Positions 1-7,453 of a stretch of 14,704 nt of DNA are shown one piece after another. Within the stretch, counting starts at the first letter, position 1. Every line of letters begins with the position of its first letter. Source of the stretch: DUPH01 sp035449085. Its GTDB lineage: Bacteria > Verrucomicrobiota > Kiritimatiellia > RFP12 > UBA1067. The translations under genes and the position numbers were made by a program. The stretch is from assembly GCA_035449085.1 (NCBI GenBank), contig DAOTKE010000091.1, positions 1 through 14,704 on the forward strand, given 5' to 3'. The notes beneath the pieces are model-generated. The model was not told the DNA's origin. It searched no databases and was given only the letters and a program-made list of their open reading frames with translations.

Positions 1-40
1 TGATAGTCAAAGATTTTTTTGGAAATCGGCCCGTCGATGC

Positions 41-61
41 GGCGGTCTCGGCGAGACTGCC
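41..61 (-). other. Stem-loop directly after the stop of the 62-1144 gene
   Basis: The bases just beyond the stop codon form an inverted repeat: GGC and GTCTC pair with GAGAC and GCC, with one internal mismatch on the minus-strand transcript. No run of T follows directly, so it is at best a weak terminator or 3'-end stabiliser for the minus-strand operon. The remaining bases 1-40 show no gene. Confidence 0.3.
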
Positions 62-1144
62 CTACCGTGAAGACTGGTCAACAGGAATGCGGGCGGTATT
101 GCGTTTCACGCGGGCCTGGCTGTCCTGGGCCGTCAGGCTGAGAGGATCCGTGAAGCGGGATTTATCAATTTTTTCCATGCCCGGCAATGGCCCCGAGACC
201 GTAACGCGGCGACGAAACAAGCAAAAGCGGGCCAGAGGGGTCAGACACAGGAGCCCCATCAAAACGCCCGTCCCGATGCCAATTTGTCTCAGTAGCTCAC
301 GCTGTTTTTCTTTGGCGACAAGTTCATCCAGCAGCGTCTGCAACTCCAGAGCCGCGGAAGCTTGCGGATGCGCCGCCAGATACGCGCGCAGCTCGCGAAT
401 GGCACGGGATCTGTCTGGATCCTGCGCGAGCGTTTTCAACGCCTCCACCTCACGCTCGGCACGCTGGCGGGCCTCTTTTGCCTGCTCTTCGCGGAGACGG
501 GCGTCACGTTTCGCGAGCGCATCATTGAGCAGGGCGATCGCCGGTGCAAGATCCTTTCTGTGTGCGTAGCGGTTTGTGAGGGTCTGCAGGAGATCGATCC
601 GCATCTCATCGCGCGATTCTTTGACAGCCTCCTGATACTTTTCAGCGTATTCGGCATTCTCCCGGCAGAGGGCGACAATCTCACGCAAACGTTCCCTGTA
701 AGTTTCGGCGACGACCGGACTCAGTTGGAACAGGGTGCCTCGTCCAAAGCAACCGGGACAGACCGCCTTTTCACGCTGTCCCGTTCCGCCGCAGGCGTCA
801 CACGCAACGGAATACTCTTTAGCGGTAATCGGAATCAGTTGCGCATCGCCGGGATACGTCGTTTGATGAATCTGCTGCGCCCGCACAAAGCGATTCGAGT
901 CCCCCTGCAAGAGGAGGGCGATGGCATAAGCGGCCATCGCTCGGCTTTGCAGAGCGGGCGAATTCGCGTCGCTCCGCGCATACTCCGCGAGAATCTGAAG
1001 ATCCGTCGCGCTGAGCGGCGTTCGTTGCAAGACTTCACAGGTGTTCATGAGCCGCGCCTCTTCCGGCAGTCCCGCGGCAAGGAGAAGGGGCAGGATGACC
1101 ATCAGCAATGCCATCCTGAATACGGTGCCTAGATGACTAGTCAT
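62..1144 (-). CDS. Membrane-anchored protein with DnaJ-type CxxCxGxG zinc-finger motif and coiled coil
   Basis: A 360-residue protein of unknown function. A hydrophobic segment at residues about 11-25 looks like a signal peptide or anchor; the methionine at residue 11 is an alternative start. Two CxxCxGxG motifs (residues 115-122, CDACGGTG, and 129-136, CPGCFGRG) are the kind of zinc-binding repeat seen in the DnaJ cysteine-rich domain, but there is no J domain. Residues about 145-285 are charged, helical and probably coiled-coil or TPR-like. A second hydrophobic stretch at about 288-310 is followed by a basic run (RRR), which suggests a membrane helix with a short cytoplasmic tail. The start codon overlaps the end of the upstream gene by 8 bases, so the two are very likely translated together. 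The location is inferred to be the inner membrane with the zinc motif outside. Specific function is not recognised. Confidence 0.75.
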   Translation of the reverse strand: MTSHLGTVFRMALLMVILPLLLAAGLPEEARLMNTCEVLQRTPLSATDLQILAEYARSDANSPALQSRAMAAYAIALLLQGDSNRFVRAQQIHQTTYPGDAQLIPITAKEYSVACDACGGTGQREKAVCPGCFGRGTLFQLSPVVAETYRERLREIVALCRENAEYAEKYQEAVKESRDEMRIDLLQTLTNRYAHRKDLAPAIALLNDALAKRDARLREEQAKEARQRAEREVEALKTLAQDPDRSRAIRELRAYLAAHPQASAALELQTLLDELVAKEKQRELLRQIGIGTGVLMGLLCLTPLARFCLFRRRVTVSGPLPGMEKIDKSRFTDPLSLTAQDSQARVKRNTARIPVDQSSR

Positions 1145-2213
1145 GGTTTTCCCCCAGGTTGTTGATCACATCCTCGAAAGAAGGCTGACGACCGGACTCG
1201 GACGGCAAGACCGTCAACTGCGTGTACAGCGACCGTGCCGCATCGGTACGCCCATCACGGTACAAGTCATGAATGGCATGCGAGAGAAAACGCTGGACCA
1301 CTCCCTTCATGGTCGCCGAAGGATGGTCTCGGTATGTGTCCAAGAGAAACTCGGCGGTCGGCAGGGCGAGATCGAAGTTCGGAGCGGTCCGCCACTGTCG
1401 GGCATTGATGTCGCCCGTCAGGCGGCCGTTGAAGACGCTGAGGATCAGGGGCTGGTAAACAGCGCGACGGCACATCAGGCGCTCGTGGCCGGTGGCGAAC
1501 TCGAGCCCTTGCGCGGCCCAATAAATCGCATGGGAGTTCGGCAGCCGCCAGTCCAGCGGTCCGAAGCGCCGCTCCAGCGCCACCATCCGGTCGGCGTCCA
1601 AACGCAGCGCGGACAACCGGACGCGGTTTTCGGGTGTGTCGTGCAGCGTGCCGTCGGCGTTGACGCACGGCGCGAGCTGGCGCGCGAGATCCAACTTGTA
1701 TGTGAGGTGCGCCTGATCCAGCGAATCACCCACTTTGTTTTGGTAAAACCAAGCCAGCTCGCGATAGAGGCGCGCGTCGCGCGGGTTGAACCGCAGGCCG
1801 TCATCCCGAAGCAGCGTGATCCCGTTCGAAACCCAGCGCAGGCGATCTTCAGGCCGCCCCATCATCACGCTGACGTTGTAGGCAAGGTTCCATGCGTTAT
1901 ACACCCAGGCTTCTGAGGCGTGCGGGTCGAGCATCGTCAGCCAGTCCGCGAGCTGCACAAGTTCAAGATAGCGCCCCGCATCCTGCAGCCGGTTGGCGCG
2001 GAACCAGAGCACTTCGGCGACCACGCCGCGAAAGCCGCCCAGGCCGGCCATCACAAACGTGATCGCGGGCGGCACCTCTGAGGCCGCCCCCGTATATGCC
2101 TCCGGCAACCGTTCGCGCCGAACTTCAGCCAGGCGGCGACTCTGTCCGGCCGCAAGCACGACAAGTCCGGCCAGCATCATCAGCCACAGGAAGAAGGAAA
2201 GCGTTCGTTTCAT
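1137..2213 (-). CDS. Exported or membrane-anchored TPR-like protein of unknown function
   Basis: A 358-residue protein. The N-terminus (MKRT followed by a hydrophobic stretch to about residue 23, AAGQS) is a good signal peptide or membrane anchor. The rest is alpha-helical with TPR-like sequence: a conserved-looking block around residues 55-115 (GGFRGVVAEVLWFRANRLQD, then ELVQLADWLTMLDPHASEAW) resembles conserved TPR-type hypothetical proteins of Planctomycetes and Verrucomicrobia, as far as can be judged by eye. No catalytic motif is seen. It is the first gene of a minus-strand pair, and its stop overlaps the start of the zinc-motif gene, so the two proteins probably act together, perhaps in an envelope complex (inference). 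A strong promoter sits just upstream and leaves only about 10 bases of 5' leader. No Shine-Dalgarno sequence is visible, so translation may be nearly leaderless. Confidence 0.75.
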   Translation of the reverse strand: MKRTLSFFLWLMMLAGLVVLAAGQSRRLAEVRRERLPEAYTGAASEVPPAITFVMAGLGGFRGVVAEVLWFRANRLQDAGRYLELVQLADWLTMLDPHASEAWVYNAWNLAYNVSVMMGRPEDRLRWVSNGITLLRDDGLRFNPRDARLYRELAWFYQNKVGDSLDQAHLTYKLDLARQLAPCVNADGTLHDTPENRVRLSALRLDADRMVALERRFGPLDWRLPNSHAIYWAAQGLEFATGHERLMCRRAVYQPLILSVFNGRLTGDINARQWRTAPNFDLALPTAEFLLDTYRDHPSATMKGVVQRFLSHAIHDLYRDGRTDAARSLYTQLTVLPSESGRQPSFEDVINNLGENHD

Positions 2214-2229
2214 GATTTGTATGGAGCCG

Positions 2230-2258
2230 ATTATGGTGAAAAGTCATAAAGGCGTCAA
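2230..2258 (-). promoter_or_regulatory. Sigma70-type promoter of the minus-strand pair
   Basis: Read on the minus strand, a -35 box TTGACG (2258-2253, 5 of 6 to consensus) and a -10 box CATAAT (2235-2230, 5 of 6) are separated by exactly 17 bases. The predicted transcription start is near 2223, only about 10 bases before the start codon at 2213. Confidence 0.65.
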
Positions 2259-2276
2259 TTCGTAAGGCAAACAGGA

Positions 2277-2305
2277 TTGCAAAAGACGTCAGAATCAGTT
2301 ATACA
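2277..2305 (+). promoter_or_regulatory. Sigma70-type promoter of guaB
   Basis: TTGCAA (2277-2282) and TATACA (2300-2305) are spaced by 17 bases and each matches the sigma70 consensus at 4 of 6 positions. The start point would be near 2312. A clear SD (GGAGG, 2329-2333) lies six bases before the ATG at 2340. The promoter is back-to-back with that of the minus-strand pair. Confidence 0.5.
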
Positions 2306-2339
2306 ATAGTGGGAAAGCGAAAGAGTTCGGAGGTTATCG

Positions 2340-3833
2340 ATGCACGTCAACGCTCAAGTTGCCGCTTTCATGAAACAGTTTCCGTTCGAAGGACTAACCT
2401 TCGATGACGTCACGCTGGTCACCCGGTATGCCGACTTTCTCCCCGACCAGGCCACACTCGCCTCGCGGCTGACGAGCCGCATCACGCTCAACATCCCGTT
2501 TGTCAGCGCCGCGATGGACACCGTGACCGAAGCCGGCATGGCGACCGCCATGGCGATGCTCGGCGGCATCGGCGTGATCCACAAAAACCTGCCGCCCGAG
2601 ATTCAGGCCCAGCATGTGCGCCGCGTGAAGCACCACCTCAACGGCCTGATCATGAGGCCGGTCGCCTTCCACAGCACCGACACCCTGGCCTACATCCGGC
2701 AGTATCGTGAAGATCACCACCTCTCGTTCAGCGGCTTCCCGATCCTCGATGACCAAGACCGCCTCACGGGAATCGTGACTTCCAGCGACATCCGTTTCGC
2801 CAAGAAAAGCGCGTCGCGTGTCTCCGAGGTCATGACCACGCGCGTCATCACGGCCGCGCCCGACACCTCGCTGGAGCAGGCCTACACCATCATGATGGAA
2901 AACAAGATCGGCAAGTTGCCTCTCGTGGATGGCGACGGGCGGCTGGTTGGCCTTTACTCTTTTACCGATGTCCAGGAACTGGTCGAGAATGCCCAGCCGC
3001 TTTACACCCGCGATTCGCGCTACCGCCTGCGCGTGGCCGCCGCCGTCAGCGCCGGTGACCATGACCGCATGGGGATGCTCGCGGACGAGGAGGTCGATGT
3101 GGTGGTGGTCGACAGCGCCCACGGCCACAGCAAGGGCATCCTCGACATGGTGAGCTGGATCGTCAAACACTATCCCGACATCGACGTGATCGGCGGCAAC
3201 ATCGCCACCGCCGAAGGTGCGCTGGCGCTGCAGAAAGCCGGCGCCCACGCGATTAAAGTCGGCATCGGCCCAGGCTCGATCTGTACCACACGCGTCGTCT
3301 GCGGTGTCGGTATCCCGCAGATCACCGCCGTCTTCAATGCGGCGCAGGCGGTCGGCGATGCCATTCCGATCATCGCCGACGGCGGTATCCGCCACTCCGG
3401 CGACGTGCCCAAGGCGCTGGTCGCCGGCGCGGACACCGTGATGCTCGGCTCGCTGCTGGCCGGCACCGAGGAGAGCCCGGGCGAGAAGATCATCCACGAG
3501 GGCCGCCACTACGTCATCTACCGCGGCATGGGCAGCCTCGCCGCCATGAAGGAGGGCAAGGGCAGCCGTCAGCGCTATGGCCAGGACAACGTCAAAGAAG
3601 ACGACCTCGTGCCGCAGGGCATTGAGGGCATCGTGCCGCTGGCCGGTTCGGTCAAGAAGATCATGACCCAGTTCTGCGGCGGATTGCGTTCCTCGCTCGG
3701 TTACTGCGGCGCCCACACCATCGCCGAGTTGAAGCGCGACGCCTATTTCTATCGCGTTACTAACGCGGGCGTGCGCGAGGCCCACCCGCACGACGTCAAG
3801 ATCATTAAGGAAGCGCCCAACTACCGCTCGTAA
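2340..3833 (+). CDS. guaB: Inosine-5'-monophosphate dehydrogenase
   Basis: IMPDH oxidises IMP to XMP with NAD+, the first committed step of GMP synthesis, in the cytosol as a homotetramer. The 497-residue length is typical of the full bacterial enzyme. The (beta/alpha)8 barrel starts with FDDVTLVTRY (residues 21-30) and is interrupted by a CBS-domain pair at about 100-220. The catalytic loop is GPGSICTTR (310-318) with nucleophile Cys315. It is followed by the phosphate-binding IADGGIRHSGD (345-355) and GSLLAGTEESPG (370-381), and by the mobile flap with the Arg412-Tyr413 dyad in RQRYGQ. A good SD fixes the ATG start. The gene appears to be monocistronic: no guaA follows, and a 253-base gap with a long hairpin comes next. 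Nothing is missing; it looks like an ordinary housekeeping gene. Confidence 0.97.
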   Translation: MHVNAQVAAFMKQFPFEGLTFDDVTLVTRYADFLPDQATLASRLTSRITLNIPFVSAAMDTVTEAGMATAMAMLGGIGVIHKNLPPEIQAQHVRRVKHHLNGLIMRPVAFHSTDTLAYIRQYREDHHLSFSGFPILDDQDRLTGIVTSSDIRFAKKSASRVSEVMTTRVITAAPDTSLEQAYTIMMENKIGKLPLVDGDGRLVGLYSFTDVQELVENAQPLYTRDSRYRLRVAAAVSAGDHDRMGMLADEEVDVVVVDSAHGHSKGILDMVSWIVKHYPDIDVIGGNIATAEGALALQKAGAHAIKVGIGPGSICTTRVVCGVGIPQITAVFNAAQAVGDAIPIIADGGIRHSGDVPKALVAGADTVMLGSLLAGTEESPGEKIIHEGRHYVIYRGMGSLAAMKEGKGSRQRYGQDNVKEDDLVPQGIEGIVPLAGSVKKIMTQFCGGLRSSLGYCGAHTIAELKRDAYFYRVTNAGVREAHPHDVKIIKEAPNYRS

Positions 3834-3899
3834 CGTCGAGCAGTGGGGCGGCGGCCTCCCGTCGCCTTCACCGCCTTGCGGGGGCCTGGCTTTATCTAA

Positions 3900-3960
3900 A
3901 TCGCTATCGCTATCGGGATCGGGATCGACAGGGTTCTCGTCGCCCGATCCCGATGGCGAT
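3900..3960 (+). repeat. Hexamer tandem repeat forming an 18-bp-stem hairpin
   Basis: In the 253-base gap between guaB and the deoR-type gene, two copies of ATCGCT (3900-3911) are followed by two copies of ATCGGG (3912-3923) and ATCG. The stretch 3906-3923 is the reverse complement of 3943-3960 except for one G-T wobble, giving an 18-bp stem. CGAC (3926-3929) and GTCG (3939-3942) extend the pairing around a nine-base loop. There is no T tract after it, so it is a palindromic intergenic repeat, perhaps also stabilising or ending the guaB transcript. The rest of the gap (3834-3899, 3961-4059) shows nothing else convincing. Confidence 0.7.
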
Positions 3961-4059
3961 TCCGCTGCGAGGCCCTAACGGCGCCCGCCCCTCCAGCCCC
4001 GTGTCTGAAACGAGGACAAATTGCGGCTTGCGCGGGGTGCTCATTTTTGATTAACTGTG

Positions 4060-4085
4060 CGCGTTTACGAGCAAAAGTGAACGCG
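4060..4085 (+). promoter_or_regulatory. Palindrome against the regulator start codon, possible autoregulatory operator
   Basis: CGCGTTTAC (4060-4068) and GTGAACGCG (4077-4085) are inverted copies with one mismatch and an 8-base spacer, ending one base before the ATG at 4087. The position fits an operator through which the DeoR-type regulator represses its own gene and the E1 gene behind it. No good SD is visible in the same place. The role is inferred from position and symmetry only. Confidence 0.45.
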
Positions 4086-4086
4086 A

Positions 4087-4866
4087 ATGAGCGAAACCGC
4101 ATCCAAAGAACTGGCTGAAGTCCGCTGGCGCAAGTTGCGCGACCTCGTGCGCCAACGCGGCATTCTGCGCGTGGAAGAACTGGCCGCCGAACTGGGGGTT
4201 TCCGCCGCTACGGTGCGCCGCGATCTGGCCGCGCTCGAAACGTCCGGCGAGCTGCGCCGCATTCACGGCGGCGCCATGGCGCCGGAACACCGTGCCGAGG
4301 AACCGCTGTTCGATGACAAGACCGCCATGGCCGCGCCGGAGAAACAGCGCATCGCCGAGGCCGCGCTTTCGCTCATCGGGCCGCGCGACATCGTCTATCT
4401 CGACGGCGGCAGCACGATCGTCGCGCTGGCGCGCCTGCTCATCCCGCTCAAGCAGTTGACCGTCGTCACCAACTCATTGCGCGTGTCGCAGATCTTCAGC
4501 AACGGCGGGCCCCGCATGATCCTGACCGGCGGCGAGTGCCGTCTGCTCAGCCAGACGTTCGTCGGGCCGCTCACCCGCGCGATACTGAACCAGATGCATC
4601 TCGACATCGCCTTCATGGGCACCATCGGCGTTTCCGCCCAGCAGGGCATGACCACCACCGATCCGGCCGAGGCTTTCACCAAAGAGCAGGCCATGGCGCG
4701 CGCCTCGCGCGTCGTGCTGCTGGCCGACAGCTCGAAGTTCGGCAAGACGAGCTTCGTGCGGTTTGGCACGATCAACCAGCTCTCCGCCGTGATCTCTGAC
4801 AAGCAGATGCCTCCCGCCGAACGGAAGGCCTTCCAGCGCGCCGGAGTCGAAACCCTTCTTGTTTAA
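4087..4866 (+). CDS. DeoR/GlpR-family transcriptional regulator
   Basis: A 259-residue repressor-type regulator of the DeoR family, which usually senses a phosphorylated sugar or sugar-derived metabolite. The N-terminal winged helix-turn-helix covers about residues 13-65: RGILRVEELAAELGVSAATV followed by RRDLAALETSGELRRIHGGA is the classic DeoR signature. The C-terminal sensor domain has DGGST (106-110), VVTNSL (126-131), LTGGE (146-150) with FVGP (158-161), and the ADSSKFG motif (213-219), all of which line the effector pocket in this family. Length is normal. The stop is only 28 bases before the ATG of the E1 dehydrogenase gene, so the two probably share a transcript, and the regulator may control it in response to a glycolytic or pentose metabolite. 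The ligand cannot be told from sequence. Confidence 0.92.
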   Translation: MSETASKELAEVRWRKLRDLVRQRGILRVEELAAELGVSAATVRRDLAALETSGELRRIHGGAMAPEHRAEEPLFDDKTAMAAPEKQRIAEAALSLIGPRDIVYLDGGSTIVALARLLIPLKQLTVVTNSLRVSQIFSNGGPRMILTGGECRLLSQTFVGPLTRAILNQMHLDIAFMGTIGVSAQQGMTTTDPAEAFTKEQAMARASRVVLLADSSKFGKTSFVRFGTINQLSAVISDKQMPPAERKAFQRAGVETLLV

Positions 4867-4894
4867 CTCACACCAACCGAAAGACACGACCACC

Positions 4895-7192
4895 ATGGCC
4901 ACCAACAATTACCTCAGCACACTGAAACCGAAGTTCAAGCCGACCACCTACTCGCTCGGCAAAATCCCGGCCTACCAGTACAAGGGATCGTTGAAAGAGG
5001 AACTCGCCGCCGGCACCATCACGGCCGCCCAAGCCGTCGACGTGCTGGAAGACATGCTGATCATCCGCGAGTTTGAAGAGATGATCGTCAAGCTGCGTAC
5101 CGGCGCCTACGAATCCTGTAAGGGCTACGAGTATCGCGGTCCCACGCACGTGTCGATCGGGCAGGAGGCGACAGCCGTCGGCTGCTGCGCCGCGATGCAC
5201 TACGACGACCAGATCACCTCCACCCACCGCGGCCACGGCGACTCGCTGGCCAAAGGGTGCGCCGCCATCCGCGGCATGAGCGTGGAAGAGCTGAAGGCCC
5301 GTGTCCCGTTCTGCAACTCGACCAAGCGCAAAGAACTGATCGAAGCCGCATTGGAGCACCACATCTACCGCGCGATCGCCGAGCTGTTCGGCAAAGAGGA
5401 CGGCTACTGCAAGGGCCGCGGCGGCGGCATGCACATCGCGGACTTCAAGGCCGGCCATCTCGGTGCCAACGCGATCGTCGGCGGCGGCGTGCCGATCGCC
5501 ACCGGCGCGGCCATCAGCTCGCGTTATTTTCAGAACAAGAAGGTCACCTGCTGTTTCGCGGGCGACGGCGCCTACGCCAACGGCGTCGTGCTGGAAGCGC
5601 TGAACTGGGCCGCCATGGGGCAGTTCACCGATCCCACCTACACCAAGCACCCCTATGGTCTGCCCATCGTCTATGCCATCATCAACAACCACTACGGTTT
5701 CACCGGGCGCGTGGACGGCGAGGTCGCGGGCGTCTGCACGGTCGCGCGCCGTGCGGCCGGCTTCGCGGACAACAACATGCACGCCGAAGTGATCAACGGT
5801 ATGGACATTCTCGCCTGCATGGACGCCATGCGCCGCGCGGCCGATCTGTGCCGCAAGGGTGAAGGCCCCGTGATGCTGGAGTTCGACACCTACCGCAACT
5901 ACGGCCACTCGCTCGGCGACCCGCGCAACGAGTATCGCACCAAGGAGGAAGAGGCCGAATGGAAGGCCCTCGATCCGATCGCCACCTTCGAACGGCAGTT
6001 GATCGAGAACGGCTGTATCACCCTCAAGAAGCTCGCCGACCTCAAGGCGAAAGTTGCTGACCGCAACGCCCGCATGGCGGCCAAGGCCGCCTGGTCGCAG
6101 GATCCCGATCCGGCCGACGTGATCAAATACATGTACACCGACACCCGCGTGGAGACGGTGCCCGAGGCCTTCTCGAAGGTTAAGCTCGAGGGCGACCTGC
6201 CCGTCATCAAACGCACCGAGGACGGTCAGATCACCTACAAGGACGCGATCAAGGAGGCGATGATCGAAGAGATGATGCGCGACAGCCGCGTGGTGCAGTG
6301 GGGCGAGGACATCGCCGAGTACGGCGGCGCCTTCAAAGTCACCAAGGGGCTGATCGATGCCTTTGGACGTGAGCGGGTTTTCAACACCCCGATCTCCGAA
6401 GCCTGCATCTGCGGCACCGCGGTCGGTGCGGCGATGACCGGCCTGCGCCCGGTGGTCGAACTGATGTACATGGACTTCGGCCTGATGGCCTCCGATCAGA
6501 TCTCCAACCAGGCGGCCAAGTGGCACTACATGTCCGGCGCCAGCATCGAGGTGCCGCTGGTCTACCGCGCCTCGGTCGGCGGCGGCAAGGGCTACGGCGG
6601 CCAGCACTCCCAGACGCTCGAGTCGGTGTTCGCCCACATCCCCGGGCTGTATGTCGTCTATCCGGCCACACCCTACGATGCCAAGGGCATGCTGAAAAGC
6701 GCGATCCGCGACAACAACCCGGTTCTCTTCGTCGAGTCGCAGATCATGTACAACTACAAGGGCGTGGTGCCGGCAGAAGAGTACCTGGTCCCGTTGGGCA
6801 AGGCGGACATCAAACGCGCGGGCGACACGGTCTCGATCGTCACGTGGGGCCCGATGCTCTACGAGGCGCTGAAGGCAGCGGATCAGCTCGCCGCGCAGGG
6901 GATCGCCGCTGAGGTCGTTGACATCCGCTCGCTCGTGCCGCTGGACATGGAAACCATCCTCGCCTCGGTCCGCAAGACCGGACGTTGCGTGGTCGCCAGC
7001 CACTGCGTCGGCATCGGCAGCTTCACCGGCGAGATCGCGTCGCGCATCATGGCCGAGGCCTTTGACTCGCTGGACGCCCCCGTCCTGCGCGTCGGCGCCA
7101 AGGACGGCATCGCGCCGCAGGCCTACTCCCTCGAAGACGCCTTCCTGCCGCACGACCGCGACATTGTGGCAGCGGTGAAACAGCTTCTCTAA
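4895..7192 (+). CDS. Fused E1 alpha-beta subunit of a 2-oxoacid (pyruvate/acetoin-type) dehydrogenase
   Basis: A 765-residue single-chain, thiamine-diphosphate-dependent E1. It decarboxylates a 2-oxoacid, most likely pyruvate, and passes the acyl group to the lipoyl arm of an E2. Residues about 45-370 are the alpha part: THRGHGDSLAKG (111-122), GYCKGRGGGMHIAD (170-183), the ThDP/Mg motif starting GDGAYANG (223-230) and ending INNHYGF (263-269). Residues about 445-765 are the beta part: GEDIAEYGGAFKVTKGL, FNTPISE, then a transketolase C-terminal domain. Between RGHGDSLAKG and LFGKEDGYCKG there is an insert of roughly 35-40 residues compared with ordinary E1 alpha chains. I chose the ATG at 4895, since the TTG at 4859 lies inside the upstream gene. 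The SD is poor, so translation may depend on coupling to the regulator gene. No E2 or E3 gene is present in the window. Pyruvate versus acetoin or branched-chain substrate is not decided. Confidence 0.9.
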   Translation: MATNNYLSTLKPKFKPTTYSLGKIPAYQYKGSLKEELAAGTITAAQAVDVLEDMLIIREFEEMIVKLRTGAYESCKGYEYRGPTHVSIGQEATAVGCCAAMHYDDQITSTHRGHGDSLAKGCAAIRGMSVEELKARVPFCNSTKRKELIEAALEHHIYRAIAELFGKEDGYCKGRGGGMHIADFKAGHLGANAIVGGGVPIATGAAISSRYFQNKKVTCCFAGDGAYANGVVLEALNWAAMGQFTDPTYTKHPYGLPIVYAIINNHYGFTGRVDGEVAGVCTVARRAAGFADNNMHAEVINGMDILACMDAMRRAADLCRKGEGPVMLEFDTYRNYGHSLGDPRNEYRTKEEEAEWKALDPIATFERQLIENGCITLKKLADLKAKVADRNARMAAKAAWSQDPDPADVIKYMYTDTRVETVPEAFSKVKLEGDLPVIKRTEDGQITYKDAIKEAMIEEMMRDSRVVQWGEDIAEYGGAFKVTKGLIDAFGRERVFNTPISEACICGTAVGAAMTGLRPVVELMYMDFGLMASDQISNQAAKWHYMSGASIEVPLVYRASVGGGKGYGGQHSQTLESVFAHIPGLYVVYPATPYDAKGMLKSAIRDNNPVLFVESQIMYNYKGVVPAEEYLVPLGKADIKRAGDTVSIVTWGPMLYEALKAADQLAAQGIAAEVVDIRSLVPLDMETILASVRKTGRCVVASHCVGIGSFTGEIASRIMAEAFDSLDAPVLRVGAKDGIAPQAYSLEDAFLPHDRDIVAAVKQLL

Positions 7193-7231
7193 GCTCGGGA
7201 AAAACAAATACGGACCTGTTTTTAGAGTCGG

Positions 7232-7267
7232 AAGGGCTGCGGAAGTTTCCGCCGCCCTTTTTCTTTT
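7232..7267 (+). terminator. Rho-independent terminator after the E1 gene
   Basis: AAGGGCTGCGGAA (7232-7244) pairs with TTCCGCCGCCCTT (7247-7259) with one mismatch, and a T-rich run (7258-7267, TTTTTCTTTT) follows. It lies about 40 bases after the stop at 7192 and should end transcription of the regulator-E1 unit before the CRISPR locus. Confidence 0.85.
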
Positions 7268-7293
7268 CATTTCTTTGCTTTGCGCAACTAAGG

Positions 7294-7349
7294 GACAGGC
7301 CCGTCGGCCGATGGCCAGTGTTGCACTGGCCACTGGCCGACGGGCTGTC
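7294..7349. repeat. Long near-perfect palindrome at the 5' break of the cas3 fragment
   Basis: The arms 7300-7320 and 7324-7344 are inverted copies 21 bases long with two mismatches, separated by only TTG. Pairing continues outward (GACAG at 7294-7298 with CTGTC at 7345-7349) past one bulged G. No T tract follows on either strand, so it is not an intrinsic terminator. It resembles a REP-type or other hairpin-forming intergenic element. It sits exactly where the cas3-like reading frame loses recognisable sequence. Confidence 0.85.
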
Positions 7350-7453
7350 AAATTGCTTGGCTTGATCTTACAAAAACAGAAACGCCATCCTCTGACTACC
7401 ATCCCTCGCGGGACGAACTCTGCGCCGTTTCTATTGGCGACGCAAAGAAATTC

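Noticed and set aside
2394..3791. A 465-codon antisense frame over guaB
   Set aside because: Same cause. The protein is rich in A, D, G, H and V repeats typical of a shadow frame, with no start-site signals.
7294..7349. Palindrome as a second terminator of the E1 transcript
   Set aside because: No T tract follows on either strand, and a proper terminator already lies at 7232-7267.
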